DNA of 64,000 nucleotides from Cryptomeria japonica (lineage: Eukaryota; Streptophyta; Pinopsida; Cupressales; Cupressaceae), in the NCBI RefSeq assembly GCF_030272615.1, contig NC_081413.1, forward strand, positions 331,635,302-331,699,301, written 5' to 3'. The notes beneath the pieces were generated by a model. The model ran no database searches, was not told the DNA's origin, and worked only from the letters and a program-made list of their open reading frames with translations. Positions 1 through 11,849 of the stretch are shown piece by piece (position 1 is the first letter of the stretch; every line of letters starts with the position of its first letter). The position numbers were made by a program, and so were the translations under genes.

Positions 1-1755
1 CAAGTAATAAAAAATTTCCTTTTTCCATTTCATAAACAACTTACTAAGTTTTAACCCACATGTGAAAGAAATGTTTTGCCAACATACAAGTAATTAAAAT
101 TTTCCTTTTTTTGTTTCATAAACAAGATGCATATTTGAAATAAATCACATTTCAGCTTTTCCATTTCATCATAAATTAAATACAACATCATATTCATAAA
201 CATATGAAAGTATTTAAATTTTTCCTTTTCAATTTTCCATTTACTTTAGGAATATATGAATACATACAAGTTTCTATGAGCTTAATGAAACATAAGGTAA
301 ACAAATGGTCTAGATGTCCTTATTGGCATACATCCTCAAATTTTGACTACCAACTGCATGAGGAAGAGCATCACTCAAGCGCTTTTCCACCCAACCAAGA
401 CTTTACAGTCCCTCGTGCCTCTTCTAATAGGAGTGACCCGACCCTTTGACAAAGAGTTTGGTTTGGTGACCTCATAATAATATCCTTACGAGCACAGTGT
501 TGTGTCCTACATAAATAGAGCTACCATATATTGGCTACAACCTACACGTATGACATTCCTTGTCTAGTATGTAAACCTAGATCACAATGAACCAGTGGTG
601 TAGACAGTGGCAACCTACACTACTTTTGCCAAATAATTCATCACCCAGTACTTTGAGTATGAGTTGTATGTCCACCCACTTCATTTCTCTATTTGGTATA
701 CTGACCATTTATTCTATTCCCATATCATTCCCATAAGGTTATTATCACCCACAAATTGACCTAACCCCTAGATTAACCAAATCAATCATTCATATATACT
801 AAAGATACACACCATAACACAACTCTAACTTAGCTATTACATACATATACATAAATCTAATCATAAAGATTATCAAGTTTTCTATCAACTCAAGAATGCA
901 TATCCTACAAGTAACATAATTTCAATCATTGCATCACTTGAAGCTTCTACAAGATCTTACTTTATATACATAACATATCTCAATATAAAAGAAAACATAG
1001 AATCCTCATGCATGGATTATAGCTTCTACGTAGATATTGATTCCTATTGACAATCCCACTGGCTTCACAACTTATCCACAAACATAGAATCTCACAAGCT
1101 CTTTTAAGGATAATAACTATCCTACTTTCTCATTATACTTGAACTATTCTCTTTCTGTCACAAATGAAAATAACAAAAAACAATGAGCAATATGCAAAAT
1201 GAAAAGAGATTATGAAGATGAATATATGAGAGATGATCCCAGATGAAAATGCTCCAAGAAGAAAGAGAGCTCCTCTCTTTATACACAAATTTGAAAGGCT
1301 TGATGTTATAAATAAGTTCTCTTATTTTCCACCACTCTTTCTCCCATCACCACCACTAAGACTACGTGGCTTCTCTTTTAACCATAAAGTTGACAAATAA
1401 ATAGTCCAACAAAATTCTACTACGAATCATCCTTAATAATTTACTAAGTCAAATGTGATTAGTTATCATTAATCATTTACCTAAACAAGTATATTTCTAT
1501 CTCCAAGACTACATACCTATCTACTAAGTCCACCTTAATATTAGGTATAGCTTTTAACTAAACTACCAAGCCATGTTAATAGGGTGCGCTTACATAGGAG
1601 CTTGCCCTATTAAAGGGGGTTAATGTTGCTCAAGGCACTATTCATGCCCCTTTTTAAAGGAAGGATTAATATATAGCACTTACCATATACTAAGCACTTC
1701 CCTTTTGACATGGTCAATGCTTACTTTATGGGGTGCGCTTAGGTATACACACCCA
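1..1755 (-). mobile_element. Partial 3' LTR of element A
   Basis: This stretch aligns through most of its length with 25567-27316, the intact LTR of the same family. Both copies end their common part at the motif ggtatacacaccca. The copy starts before the window. Near positions 1-130 a segment of about 90 bp (caagtaat...cataaacaa) is present twice. About 195 bp that should lie at the high-coordinate end is replaced by the microsatellite. A minus-strand TATAAAG at 1278-1284 is a plausible LTR promoter core. The short plus-strand reading frame at 204-449 has its counterpart in the other LTR and is not a gene. The minus orientation is inferred from the PBS beside the other LTR. Confidence 0.8.
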
Positions 1756-3111
1756 CACACACACACACATGTATGTATGTATATATACATATCTATATAC
1801 ATACACACATATTTATATATGTATACGCACACATACACGTATACACATATGTATATGTACATATATGTATATACATATGTATATATACACATGTATATAT
1901 ACACATGTATATACATATATGTATGTACATATACATATACATATGTATACGTATATGTATATGTACATACATATATACGTATATACATACACACATGTAT
2001 GTATATGTATACATACACACACACACATGTATATGTATATATATATACATACATATGTATATATATCTGTATACATATGTATGTATACAGATATATATAT
2101 ATACATATGTATATGTATATATATGTATATATATCTGTATACATACATATGTATACAGATATATATATATATATACATATGTATGTATATATACATATGT
2201 ATGTATATATATATATGTATATATATATACATATGTATGTATATATATATATATGTATATATATATACATATATATACATACATACATATACATACATAT
2301 GTATATATACATACATATGTATGTACATACATACATATGTATGTACATATACATATGTATGTATAGTATATATACATACATATGTATATGTACATACATA
2401 TGTATATGTATGTACATATACATATGTATGTACATACATATGTATATGTACATACATATGTATATGTACATACATATACATATGTATGTACATATACATA
2501 TGTATGTACATATACATATGTATGTACATACATATGTATGTATATATACATATGTATATATACATGCATATATATATATACATATATATATATATACATA
2601 CATATACATACATATACATGTATTTATGTATATGTATGTATATATATATATACATATATATATACATGTATATATACATATGTATATATACATACATATG
2701 TATGTATGTATATATATACATACATACATATGTATGTATATATATATATACATACATACATATGTATGTATATATATATATACATACATACATATGTATG
2801 TATATATATATATACATACATATACATGTATTTATATATATGTATGTATATATATACATGTATATATACATATGTATATATATATATATACATGTATATA
2901 TACATATGTATATATACATACATGTATATGTATGTATATATATATATATATATACATACATATATATATATATATGTATTTATATATATGTATGTATATA
3001 TACATACATACATACATACATATATATATATATATATGTATGTATGTATGTATATATATGTGTGTGTGTATATGTGTATGTATATGTGTATGTATATGTA
3101 TATATGTATAC

Positions 3112-3149
<38 letters not shown>

Positions 3150-3171
3150 ATGTATGTATACACACACACAC

Positions 3172-3225
<54 letters not shown>

Positions 3226-3367
3226 ATATGTATATGTGTGTATGCATATGTATGTATATATGTATATGTATGTGTATACATATATGTATATGCATATGTA
3301 CATGTATATGTATATGTATGTGTATGTGTATGTGTATATGTATATGTATATGTAAATGTATATGTAT

Positions 3368-3399
<32 letters not shown>

Positions 3400-3535
3400 G
3401 TATATATATGTGTATGTATACATGCATATATATGTATATATATGTATGTATACATGCATATATATGTATATATATGTGTATGTATACATGCATATATATG
3501 TATATATATGTATGTATACATGCATATATATGTGC
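1745..3535. repeat. Compound (ACAT)n/(CA)n microsatellite
   Basis: About 1.8 kb of almost pure alternating purine-pyrimidine sequence: ACAC, ATGT/ACAT and TATA blocks, including an uninterrupted TG run near 3175-3220. The end near 3405-3530 has four copies of a higher-order unit of about 38 bp carrying tacatgcatatatatg. The long open frames on both strands here (Tyr/Ile/Met/Cys/Val/His/Thr only) are a by-product of the repeat lacking stop codons. The tract joins the A RNase H relic to the A LTR. Confidence 0.97.
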
Positions 3536-4915
3536 TTTCCTAAATTTCTCATAATACTCATCACCCTTGGATTTTTGCAACACTTGTTCCTTGAAGTTAA
3601 TTTGGATTTATATCACTGGGGAGATATGCCTCCTTCAACTTAGGGCATCTGCAACTCAATTTTCCTTTCCCTCGATGTAATTGATATTGAAATCATAATC
3701 TGATATTAATTCCAACCATCTTCTTTGTCAAGCATTCAAATTCGATTGGGTAAACAAATACTTAAAATCATGATGATTGGTTTTCAATTCAAAGGGTTTT
3801 CCCAAAAGATAGTGTCTCCACATCTATAGTGCATGAACAACCGCAACTAGCTCCAAATCATGTAAAGCATAATTTTTCTCATATGGCTTCAGCTTCCTTG
3901 ATTCATAGGCTACGACTCAACCTTCTTGCATCAACACTCCACCCAATTCTTCTCCTCGTGCATCAATGATGACAACAAAATCACCATCTAGATTAGTTAC
4001 TTTTAATATAAGAGTTGTAGTTGACTTCTCCTTAAGTTGGTAAAATGTTGTTTGACATTTTTTTGACCACTCAAACTTCTTCCCTTTTCTTTGTAATGAA
4101 CTAATGGGAAAAGCTATCTTGGAAAAGATTTCTACAAACTTTCGATAATACCCAGCCAGATCCATAAAACTTCAAAATTTTGATACATTTATTGATACTG
4201 GCCATTCAAGTACTGCTTTTATCTTTCCAGGATCAACTACAATTCCCTCAGCTGAAATCACATGACCCAATTATTGTACTTTCTTCTGGAAGAATGTACA
4301 TTTAGAGAGTTTCCCATACGACTTATGCTATCTTAACTGTTGTGGAACAATTTCCAAATGTTGAAGATGTTCCTCTTCATTCTTGGAATATATAAGAATA
4401 TCATCCAAGAAGACCAACACAAATTTATCTAAGAAATCCCTAAATACATTATTCATTAAGTTCATGAATGTTGCAGGTGCATTCGTAAGTCCAAAGGGTA
4501 GGACCATGAACTCATAATGACCATACCTAATTCTGAAATTTGTTTTGTAAATGTCCTCATCCTTGATCCTTAACTGATGATATCTTGATCGCAAATCATT
4601 TTTTGAGAACACCGACACTCCTCGCATTTGATCAAAGAGATCATCAATACATGGTAATGGGTACTTGTTCTTTATCATTGCTTTATTGAGTAATCAATGC
4701 ACAAGTGTAGTGTACCATCTTTCTTCTTTACAAAGATCACTGACGCTTCCTAGGTTGAAATACTTGGTCCGATCAATCCCTTTGACAATAATTCTTCCAA
4801 TTGTGTTTTCAACTATATTAAGTCAATTGTAGTCATGCTATATGGGATTTTTAATATAGTTTTTGATCTTGGAATGATGTCAATAGAGAAATCAAACACT
4901 CTTTTGGGAGGCAAT
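3536..4915 (-). pseudogene. Element A pol relic: reverse transcriptase and RNase H
   Basis: Reading down the minus strand gives a Ty3/Gypsy RT followed by its RNase H. Near 4900 the frame starts with a GLPPKR-like stretch (PGLPPKRVFDFSID). RT then continues through [11 protein letters not shown], the [12 protein letters not shown] palm motif and an FLDD catalytic box (residues 90-93 of the 4328-4678 frame). RNase H follows at about 3650-4165 with DGDFVVIIDARGEELGGV, AYESRKLKPYEKNYA and RWLELISDYDFNINYIEGKE. Several in-frame stops and a break near 4166-4327 make it non-functional. No integrase follows: the frame runs straight into the microsatellite at 3535. The sequence resembles chromovirus-type RT rather than the Tat type seen in B, but that placement is by eye. 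Confidence 0.88.
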
Positions 4916-4920
4916 CCAGG

Positions 4921-6091
4921 TGTAGCATCATAAATTATCACCAGCCCAATTTACACCTCATGTTTGTGCCCCTACTTTAGCACATTCCCCCCTCATCTCC
5001 TATTCGGGTTCATTCAGTGCCTTATTCCAACTTTTATGCCTCATACACCTACCAAATGATCCATTGGGGCCATGTCCTCCTCCCTGGGCCCTAATTTTTG
5101 GTCCCTGATTAAGGAGGACTAGGGCAACACCAATACCCTGATCCTGGACCAGAGTGCCAAGCACCCTACTCCCCCTCAATGGGACCCAATTTTCAAGGGA
5201 GGGATGAGACCCATCTCCTTGGTTGGAAGTAAACTTGGTGGCTCTATGTGATCGTTGGAGGTCAACCTAATCGGTAAATTGACCCAAATCCTCACATATA
5301 AATGCATTTGATCAACCTAATTTGATACTAAGCATTCTAAGTCTCCATGTTCAAGCAATCAAGCATTCAAGCATTGAAGTGTTCATCATGAAGCATTCTC
5401 AAAAATTGTCAAGGTTACATATTCTCCATTCAATCATTATGGATAAAATTACAACATTCATAAGCGAGCATGTGTGTTTGATTAAGATTTTGTCATGTTC
5501 GTGCCATTTCATACAACATATGTGATTACATTCAAGAACCAAAGCATCATTATCAGTCATTGCAGATCTGATGTATATCCTTCCATTATTTATTTTAGTA
5601 TTCGCAGTATTTCATTCAAGTTTAATTCCTAAACCGGGGTTTGACTTAGGCAAACCCTTATTCCCAACCTATTTTTCCTTCTTTTTGTGTGTAGGAAGCA
5701 GGTATGGAGTTGCGATCTTCAGGATAAGCTTTATTTACAAAGACGAATCAATCCCCCATTGGAGTGCGAAAAGTGTAGAGGACTAGAGTGACCGTCACAT
5801 CGGTTCTGACAAATCAAGAGCTCCTTCTAGAAACAGGTTTGAATCCTCTTACAATCCTCAAATCCAGGTTTGTGTGTATTTACCTCAATTTCAATCTATT
5901 TACCCTAATTTCAGCATCTTCAATAAATCAATTCAACTCAAGGGAAAGAAGAGGCATATTCAACACCCTTGGAATTTGATCAACATTTAGATCTATCAAA
6001 TTCCTATCTTTCCCTAATGTAGTGGTCCCTAAGCAAAAATTAGAGGTTTTCGTCCTTCTTGTGGTGGAAACCCTAAATTTTCACCATTACA
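4921..6091 (+). mobile_element. Solo LTR S1
   Basis: A 1171-bp unit that starts TGTAGCATCATAAATT and ends CACCATTACA. It is flanked by the perfect 5-bp direct repeat CCAGG (4916-4920 and 6092-6096). It splits A pol exactly between the codons of the conserved LPG and LPPKR residues, and the coding sense resumes on both sides. A TATAAAT at 5297-5303 suggests plus-strand transcription. There is no PBS, no internal region and no second LTR, so it is a solo LTR left by intra-element recombination. It is a sister of S2. The short plus-strand frames at 5322-5525, 5571-5786 and 5788-5979 show no recognisable domain. Confidence 0.9.
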
Positions 6092-6168
6092 CCAGGTAAT
6101 TCTTCTGGAAATACATCCACAAAGTCTTTAAGTATAGGATACTTCTCCATGTCTGACTTCCCTAATTC
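6092..6168 (-). pseudogene. Element A pol fragment between S1 and S2
   Basis: A 77-bp island of A pol. The minus strand reads a conserved pre-RT linker (DFVDVFPEELPG), the segment directly upstream of the RT in Ty3/Gypsy elements. It continues across S1 into the RT relic, which confirms that S1 is an insertion. Confidence 0.85.
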
Positions 6169-7277
6169 TTGCAGCGTCGTAAATTGTCATTGGGTCAATT
6201 TACACGTCATGTTTGTGCCCCTACTTTAGCGCATCTCCCCCTCATCTCTTATTTGGGTCTATTCAATGTCTCAACTCCAGTTTTTATGCCATATGCACCT
6301 ACCAAATGATTCTCTAGAGGGGTTTCCTCCTCTTTGGGCCTTAATTTTGGTCCCTCGCCCCTCAATGGGGCCCAATTTTCAAGAGAGGGATGAGACCTAT
6401 CTCTCCGACAGGAAATGAAATTGGTGGTTCTATATGACCGTTGGAGGTCGACCTAATCAGTAAATTGATCTCATATCTCATGTATAAAGTCATTTGATCA
6501 ACCAATTTCATCTATCTGTTCAAGTATTCAACCTAAAACATTCAAGAATTCACCATTATGCATTTCTAGAGATCTTCAAGGCTGCATTTCCTTCATCCAA
6601 CCATTGTAGAGCAAAATTAGATCATTCATATGCATGCATGTGTGTGTGATTAGGGTTTTATCATGTTCATGCCATTTCATACAACATATGTAATTACATT
6701 CAAGAAGCAAAGCATTATTATCAGTCATTGCAGATTTGAGGTATGTCTTTTCATTGTTTATTTCAGTATTTGTAATATTTTATTCAAGGTTGATTCCTAA
6801 ACCGGGGCTTGACTTAGGCAAACCCTTGTTCTCAACCTATTTCCCCTTCTTTTTATGCGTGTAGGAAGCAAGTACAGAGATGAACATGTTATTGTTTAGA
6901 CAATGAAAAGTGTAGAGGACTGGTACAAAGTGCATACCGGTCCTGACATTTCAGGAGCTCCTTCTAGAAACATATCTGAATACACTTACATTTCTCAAAT
7001 CCAGGTTTGTGGCTCGTTCCAACAATTGTAGCTCACTGTTTACACATATTACTTAAATTCTAACACGTTTACCCTCATTACAATGTCTTCACAATTCAAC
7101 TTAAAAGAGGCAATCAAGTCAAATCCCATAAATCTGATAGAATTCTCAACCCTATCTTTGTTGATTTGTGTCTAGATCTATCGAGTTTACCCATCTTTAA
7201 TTTAGTGGTCCCTAAGTCTAAATATTAGTGGTTTTCATACTTATAATTGTGGAAACCCTAATACTTTCACCATTACA
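6169..7277 (+). mobile_element. Solo LTR S2
   Basis: A 1109-bp copy of the S1 family that starts TGCAGCGTCGTAAATTG and ends CACCATTACA. The flanks are ATTCT (6164-6168) and ATTCC (7278-7282), a TSD with one change. It has the same orientation as S1, with TATAAAG at 6483-6489. It shares with S1 the blocks catgtttgtgcccctacttt and gtggtccctaag. Its own TSD shows that it inserted independently and is not a tandem duplicate of S1. Confidence 0.87.
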
Positions 7278-7335
7278 ATTCCCTTATCTCACCTTCCTGA
7301 GTTTCTTGATAGTATTATGACTTGTAATACATTAC
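7278..7335 (-). pseudogene. Element A pol fragment, left flank of B
   Basis: A short remnant of A that ends in the 5-bp target site ATTAC (7331-7335). The same 5 bp recur at 22838-22842 on the far side of element B. The minus-strand reading runs toward the pre-RT linker seen at 6092-6168. Confidence 0.75.
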
Positions 7336-8639
7336 TATGTGTGTGAAAAGTGGAATAAGTATCTGTAAGTTGTAAGACACAACACTTCAATTAAGTCATT
7401 GCATGCATGGTTAGACATATATAATCATGAATATAAAAATCATAACAAATTGACCTATTGCCTTCTAAAAGATGCGAGTATAGACTTGCTCTCAGATTTG
7501 TCTAAGCAATACCAGTGACTAGACTACACCAAGACGAAATATTTAATCTATATGAGCACAAGAATAAGCTAAATGGATTCAAGATTAAGCTAGATGAATG
7601 AATATCAAGCTAAATGAATGAATATTAAGCTAAATGAATGAATAATAAGCTAAATGAATGAATATTAAGCTAAGTGAATGAATAATAAGCTAAATGAATT
7701 CAATCAATCATGATTAAACTAAATATGCAAAAAGCTAAACTAAGATGCAATAATCTCAAAGAACAATATTTTCAATGACTCCAGAGCAAAAATTGCACAA
7801 TAACAATAAATCTCCAAGGTGTCTTGGATGAGAGATGAAGGCTGAATTTATAGAGACTCAAAAGAGAGACCAACGGTCAAGATCGATTAACAATGAGCGG
7901 CTGAGATTCTTCTTTGAAAGAGCACAATTGAAATAATTGAGAGATCAGATTCAGTTAATCTTGAGATAGATTCCAATTATAGATTGATTGAATGCATTCA
8001 GATTATAAGTTTGAGTCTGCATTGGAGATAAATTTAGTTGATTCCATGCACTTGAGATAAAAATAAGTGATTCCATGCACATTTTTTTAATTTGCTCAAG
8101 ATTTTTATTTAGAAAAAACCTTTTCAATGCAACTAAACCTCTTTCCTCAAGAAAAGCTTTGAGTTTTAATTTTAGAGAAAATGATTAATTCAATTTAATT
8201 GCTTTTCTGATTTCTCATGTTATCTCAATTTTAGAAAAAGAAATATCTTAAGTTTGATTTCTTCTCTCAATTTAATTTTTTTTCTTTTGTTTTCAATTTA
8301 ACTCTTTCTTTTGCAAATTAATTCCTCTTTTGTGATAAATCTCTTTTTGTAAGTTAATTCCTCTTTTTGTGATTTAAATGGCAAATGTATTTATTAATTA
8401 AATATGCTAGGATATTTAATTAAATAAATAGAATAATTGATTAAAATTATTTACTTGGAATGATTAATTGATTAAATAAATATTTAATTAGCATAGAGTG
8501 ATTTATTGCCATATATTAATGATTGAAGAATTAATTAATTGGGTGCTCAAGGTTGATTTAATTGCCTCTGGTTAGGACCTTGGTGATGTTGTCGAGATTA
8601 GGGGCCCATGGTGTAGGTGACCATTTTTAGGGTATTACA
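7336..8639 (-). mobile_element. Element B 3' LTR
   Basis: 1304 bp, near-identical to 21549-22837. The plus strand reads (TG)n GAAAAGTGG at its start and GGGTATTACA at its end. A minus-strand TATAAAT at 7846-7852 is the likely promoter core. Between 7570 and 7700 lies a short tandem array of about 26 bp (aagctaaatgaatgaat). The segment near 8390-8440 contains the AT palindrome attaaatatgctaggatatt. No coding sequence. Confidence 0.93.
7565..7705. repeat. Tandem repeat inside B LTR (aagctaaatgaatgaat unit)
   Basis: About five copies of a 20-26 bp unit built on aagctaaatgaatga, alternating with ata(t/a)t. The second B LTR (21778-21895) and the C LTRs carry the same array with different copy numbers, so it changes length among family members. 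Confidence 0.8.
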
Positions 8640-8653
8640 TTTGCCCCTCTTTG
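8640..8653 (-). promoter_or_regulatory. Polypurine tract of element B
   Basis: The minus strand reads AAAGAGGGGCAAA directly against the TG start of the 3' LTR. This is the expected plus-strand primer for reverse transcription. The same tract precedes the 3' LTR of element E, one of several links between B and E. Confidence 0.88.
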
Positions 8654-8965
8654 AATTAATGTGCGAGCAGCCCATTGGTTCAAAGAATAGTTGATGTCAA
8701 ATAGATATCAGTTCTAAACTTGATGGATCAAAAACCAACGAAGAGCGATATGTTTAGCTTGATTTGAAGCGATGAAGTTCAACAGATTTGATTAAAACGA
8801 TACCGATCCTGAACTTTATTGAGCTAGGACCGACAAAGAGCGAGATACCGTTCTTGAACTTGAATGATCAAGAAACAAGCATCGATCTAGAACTTGATTG
8901 AACTAGATTGAGCGAGAGACGCAACTGAAATTGAACTTGATTGAACAAGAATCAACTGAACAAGA

Positions 8966-10330
8966 ATGCTAGAGAGGTTGTTGACTCATCCCGTGAGATT
9001 AGGGTGGGGATCATTCTTGCTCGCTCATATATACCATGAGATGCATGAGATTGTCGACTGTGAGGGGAAGAGCATGGCAACAGGTGTCTTAGTTTTGCAG
9101 ATATGGGCATGGAAGCATATCCCGATATGCAGACCTATTGTAGATGATTATAGGGAGGCAAACTAGCCTATTGTATGTCTATATTCAGGTTATGTTACAC
9201 AGCCCCACCTGGGCAAGACTTATTTTTGGAGGAGGTAGTTGGATGACTTGATCGTTGTAGTATGGAGACCATATAGGGGTCTAGAGTTGTGGGACGATTG
9301 GAGGGCACAACGGAGAGATATGTTTATGAATCGACCTCTCATCAGGAGATTGACTTCTATTATTGAGCAGTTTGTAGTATCTAGGGTTTTGAGAAAGTAT
9401 GGGAGACCGCAGAGTATATCCTAGGAGTTCACAGTGTATGCTAGATATGGGGAGGAGGAGAGATGAGGATGGGCACCGAGACTATCATATGCGTTGAGCA
9501 TGTAGGAGTTAGTGAGTTTACAGTCGCAGAGTTGGGACTACCTAGAGGATGTGACAGACGCGAGGGCATTGCCCCAATATAGAGATTGGTTTCAAAGACA
9601 TCATTTTCCTCAGTTTATAGATCCTGGAGAGCATGCGCCTCTTATAGAGGAGGATGCACCAACAGGCAGAGGTACCAGGTCAGGTACATGGATGAGTGCA
9701 AGTACAGGGACAAAGAGAAGATGTACCTAGATGGACATGAGGTGATCCTGGAGGTTGATAATGACATAGAGGGGAGGGTGGATCCTTAGGAGTTGTTGGG
9801 GTTGAGGCTGGTGGTTCTAGGGAAACAGAGGTTGGAGGTGAGGAGGAGAGAGTGGCTCCTAGACAGGTTAGGCAACGAAGGGATGAGCATGGAGGCAGAG
9901 AGGGGGACATGGGGAGAGAGCAGGCAGTGTCAGACGTAGTATGGTCTTTGAGGGCGAGGGTGATAGACTTGCAGTCACAGTTGATAGTGGTGCAAACGCA
10001 GCTGGCAGAGTGAGATAGGTTGATTGGTGAGATCGGAGCTGAGCATGATCGACAGATCACAGAGGTGAGAGCAAAGCAAGATTCTCTTCAGTGAGAGGTT
10101 TTGCATCACATGAGTCGGGCAACTTATTATGTTGCAGCTTATAGTGTAGTGGTCCCAGTAGCACAATAGGTTGTGTTGCATTCTTAGTATATGGCTCGAT
10201 TTGAGGGAGCTAAGGCACCCAGATAGGATGTCAGTCAACAGGAACCACCTCCTCCACCTGGCGATGAGGGAGAGACAAAGAGCTAGATTTGTTATATCTC
10301 CTAGATTGTGTTATATACCCCATTTTTGTA
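8966..10330 (+). pseudogene. Plant mobile domain (PMD) gene relic, antisense cargo of element B
   Basis: Lies on the strand opposite to B, between its integrase and 3' LTR. Open pieces at 8966-9166, 9239-9424 and 9512-9730, joined by single stops, read as the middle and C-terminal part of a PMD protein (aminotransferase-like plant mobile domain, Pfam PF10536, the MAIN/MAIL type). Diagnostic stretches are LLAHIYHEMHEI, VLQIWAWKHIPICRPIVDD, RPYRGLELWDDWRAQRRDM and RDWFQRHHFPQFIDPGE. From 9740 to about 10300 a Gly/Glu/Arg-rich tail and a short coiled-coil-like stretch (ARVIDLQSQLIVVQTQLAE) follow, also broken by stops. The N-terminal part of the domain is absent; 8654-8965 shows none of it. PMD proteins of the host act in silencing and genome stability. 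Here it is inactive cargo, and the complementary N-terminal part survives in element E. Confidence 0.82.
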
Positions 10331-11660
10331 GCCTATATGATTCTTACTCCAATGAGACATTGTATATGACAATTGATATCATTTGTACTCTTACATACTA
10401 AGATTATGATGAGATATACGAACTCTTGATTTGATTTCATCGTACTTGTGTTGATTGAATATGACATGTCTTTCTATATGCTTTATTCTATATGTATGCA
10501 TATCTTTACAGTATAGATGTATGTAATGGGGATGAATATGGATGTTATTTTTTTTGTTTCTTTTTCATATGCAAATAAATGATGAAAATGAGCAACGAGT
10601 AATGAAAATGTTTATTTTTATGCAATAATATGAATGCAAATGAATATATAATGAAATGTATGAATCTATATAAGATGTTTATGTATGTAGCTAACATCTC
10701 AATACACAAGTACTCAATCGGAGAAACGATGATGAAAAAGAGACCACTTAGCTGAGAAATGACAATTGATTTAGACTCTCATTCAAAAGATAAAGAGATC
10801 ATTGTTATCATGCCGAAATCACTTGAAATGCATAAAATTTTAGGATGAATGCAACTTAAACTTAGTCACTAGATTTGGAATGCTTAATTTTCATCACTGA
10901 GCTTTTACAAACATAGCAGGCAAAACCGAGTTCCTTCCTTTTCATATGCAATATTAATTATCTTGTTTGCAATGACCCTTTTATCATTCATATCCTTGGA
11001 TAGATTACACATGCATCCAGATTGCACATTAAAAAATTCCCTCAAAACAGAGAAAAAAATGGCTCCAACCTCCCTGTAGCATACAAATAAGTGGAGTCAA
11101 GGTATGTGTGGTGATTTCACCTTGAAGTGAAGGCACTTATCACAAACACCTAGCTTAATAGATGTTTCCATATTAGCGGAATCACTCCTACAAGCAGAAA
11201 ACAAAGAAAAGTATTATGCCCCTGATCCTTGCTCCTCTTAGTCAAGATAGACTTCCTCGAGTTACTCAGAGGGAATAATAATCGAAAACCAATGTAAAAG
11301 ACAACACACAAAGAAAATTTCAATCATATCTCAAATAGTTTAGTGATTGTTTCAGTAGTCTTGTTTTGCTTGTTTACTCAGTGATAAAACTCGGCGGTAG
11401 TGTGGAGATAGATGACTGACTCAGAGCGGATGACCTGGTACTACCGACAGAAAGATGACTTGGTTGATACTGCTTAGGACAGGTAAATTAATCAGTCGAT
11501 TACCCTAAGACTAGGACATTGATCGGTTTCAAGCCATGAGAGTTCTAAAAGAACCAGGATGTCATAAAAGCAACTAAAAGATATGTACAAGCGAAAGCAA
11601 AGATGCAAAAAAGCGGGAATGAAAACAAGAAATGCCAAATTTGCATTGATAAATAGAGCG
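10331..11660. other. Element B 3' non-coding region, no gene seen
   Basis: AT-rich sequence between the PMD relic and the post-pol hairpins. I see no domain, no long ORF and no strong repeat on either strand. The segment 10500-10720 is rich in atgaat-type words. Confidence 0.6.
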
Positions 11661-11672
11661 CTTGAGTACAAG

Positions 11673-11760
11673 AGGCGTCTGTTTACCAGGTTTTCACCTA
11701 CTTGGAAAAGATCTTTTCTTTTTTTGTTACCAAGGTGCCTATTTACCAGGTTTTCACCAA
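11673..11760 (-). repeat. Post-pol motif, two copies, element B
   Basis: The minus strand carries GGTGAAAACCTGGTAAA followed by an (a/c)AG(g/a)(c)(g/a)CC block, once at 11733-11760 and once at 11673-11698. They lie just beyond the end of integrase. Element E has three related copies at the equivalent place (57309-57460). Confidence 0.75.
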
Positions 11761-11849
11761 GGCATTTGATTTATCTTTTTGGGACTTTTTCTGATTTTTA
11801 GGATTTTTTTTAGGACTTTTTCGTTGTACAGGTTGCTGGAGCAGAGAAT

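Noticed and set aside
1680-3583. Very long open frames on both strands in 1680-3583
   Set aside because: They are translations of an ACAT/CA microsatellite, made of a few residue types, in all six frames; no codon or domain signal.
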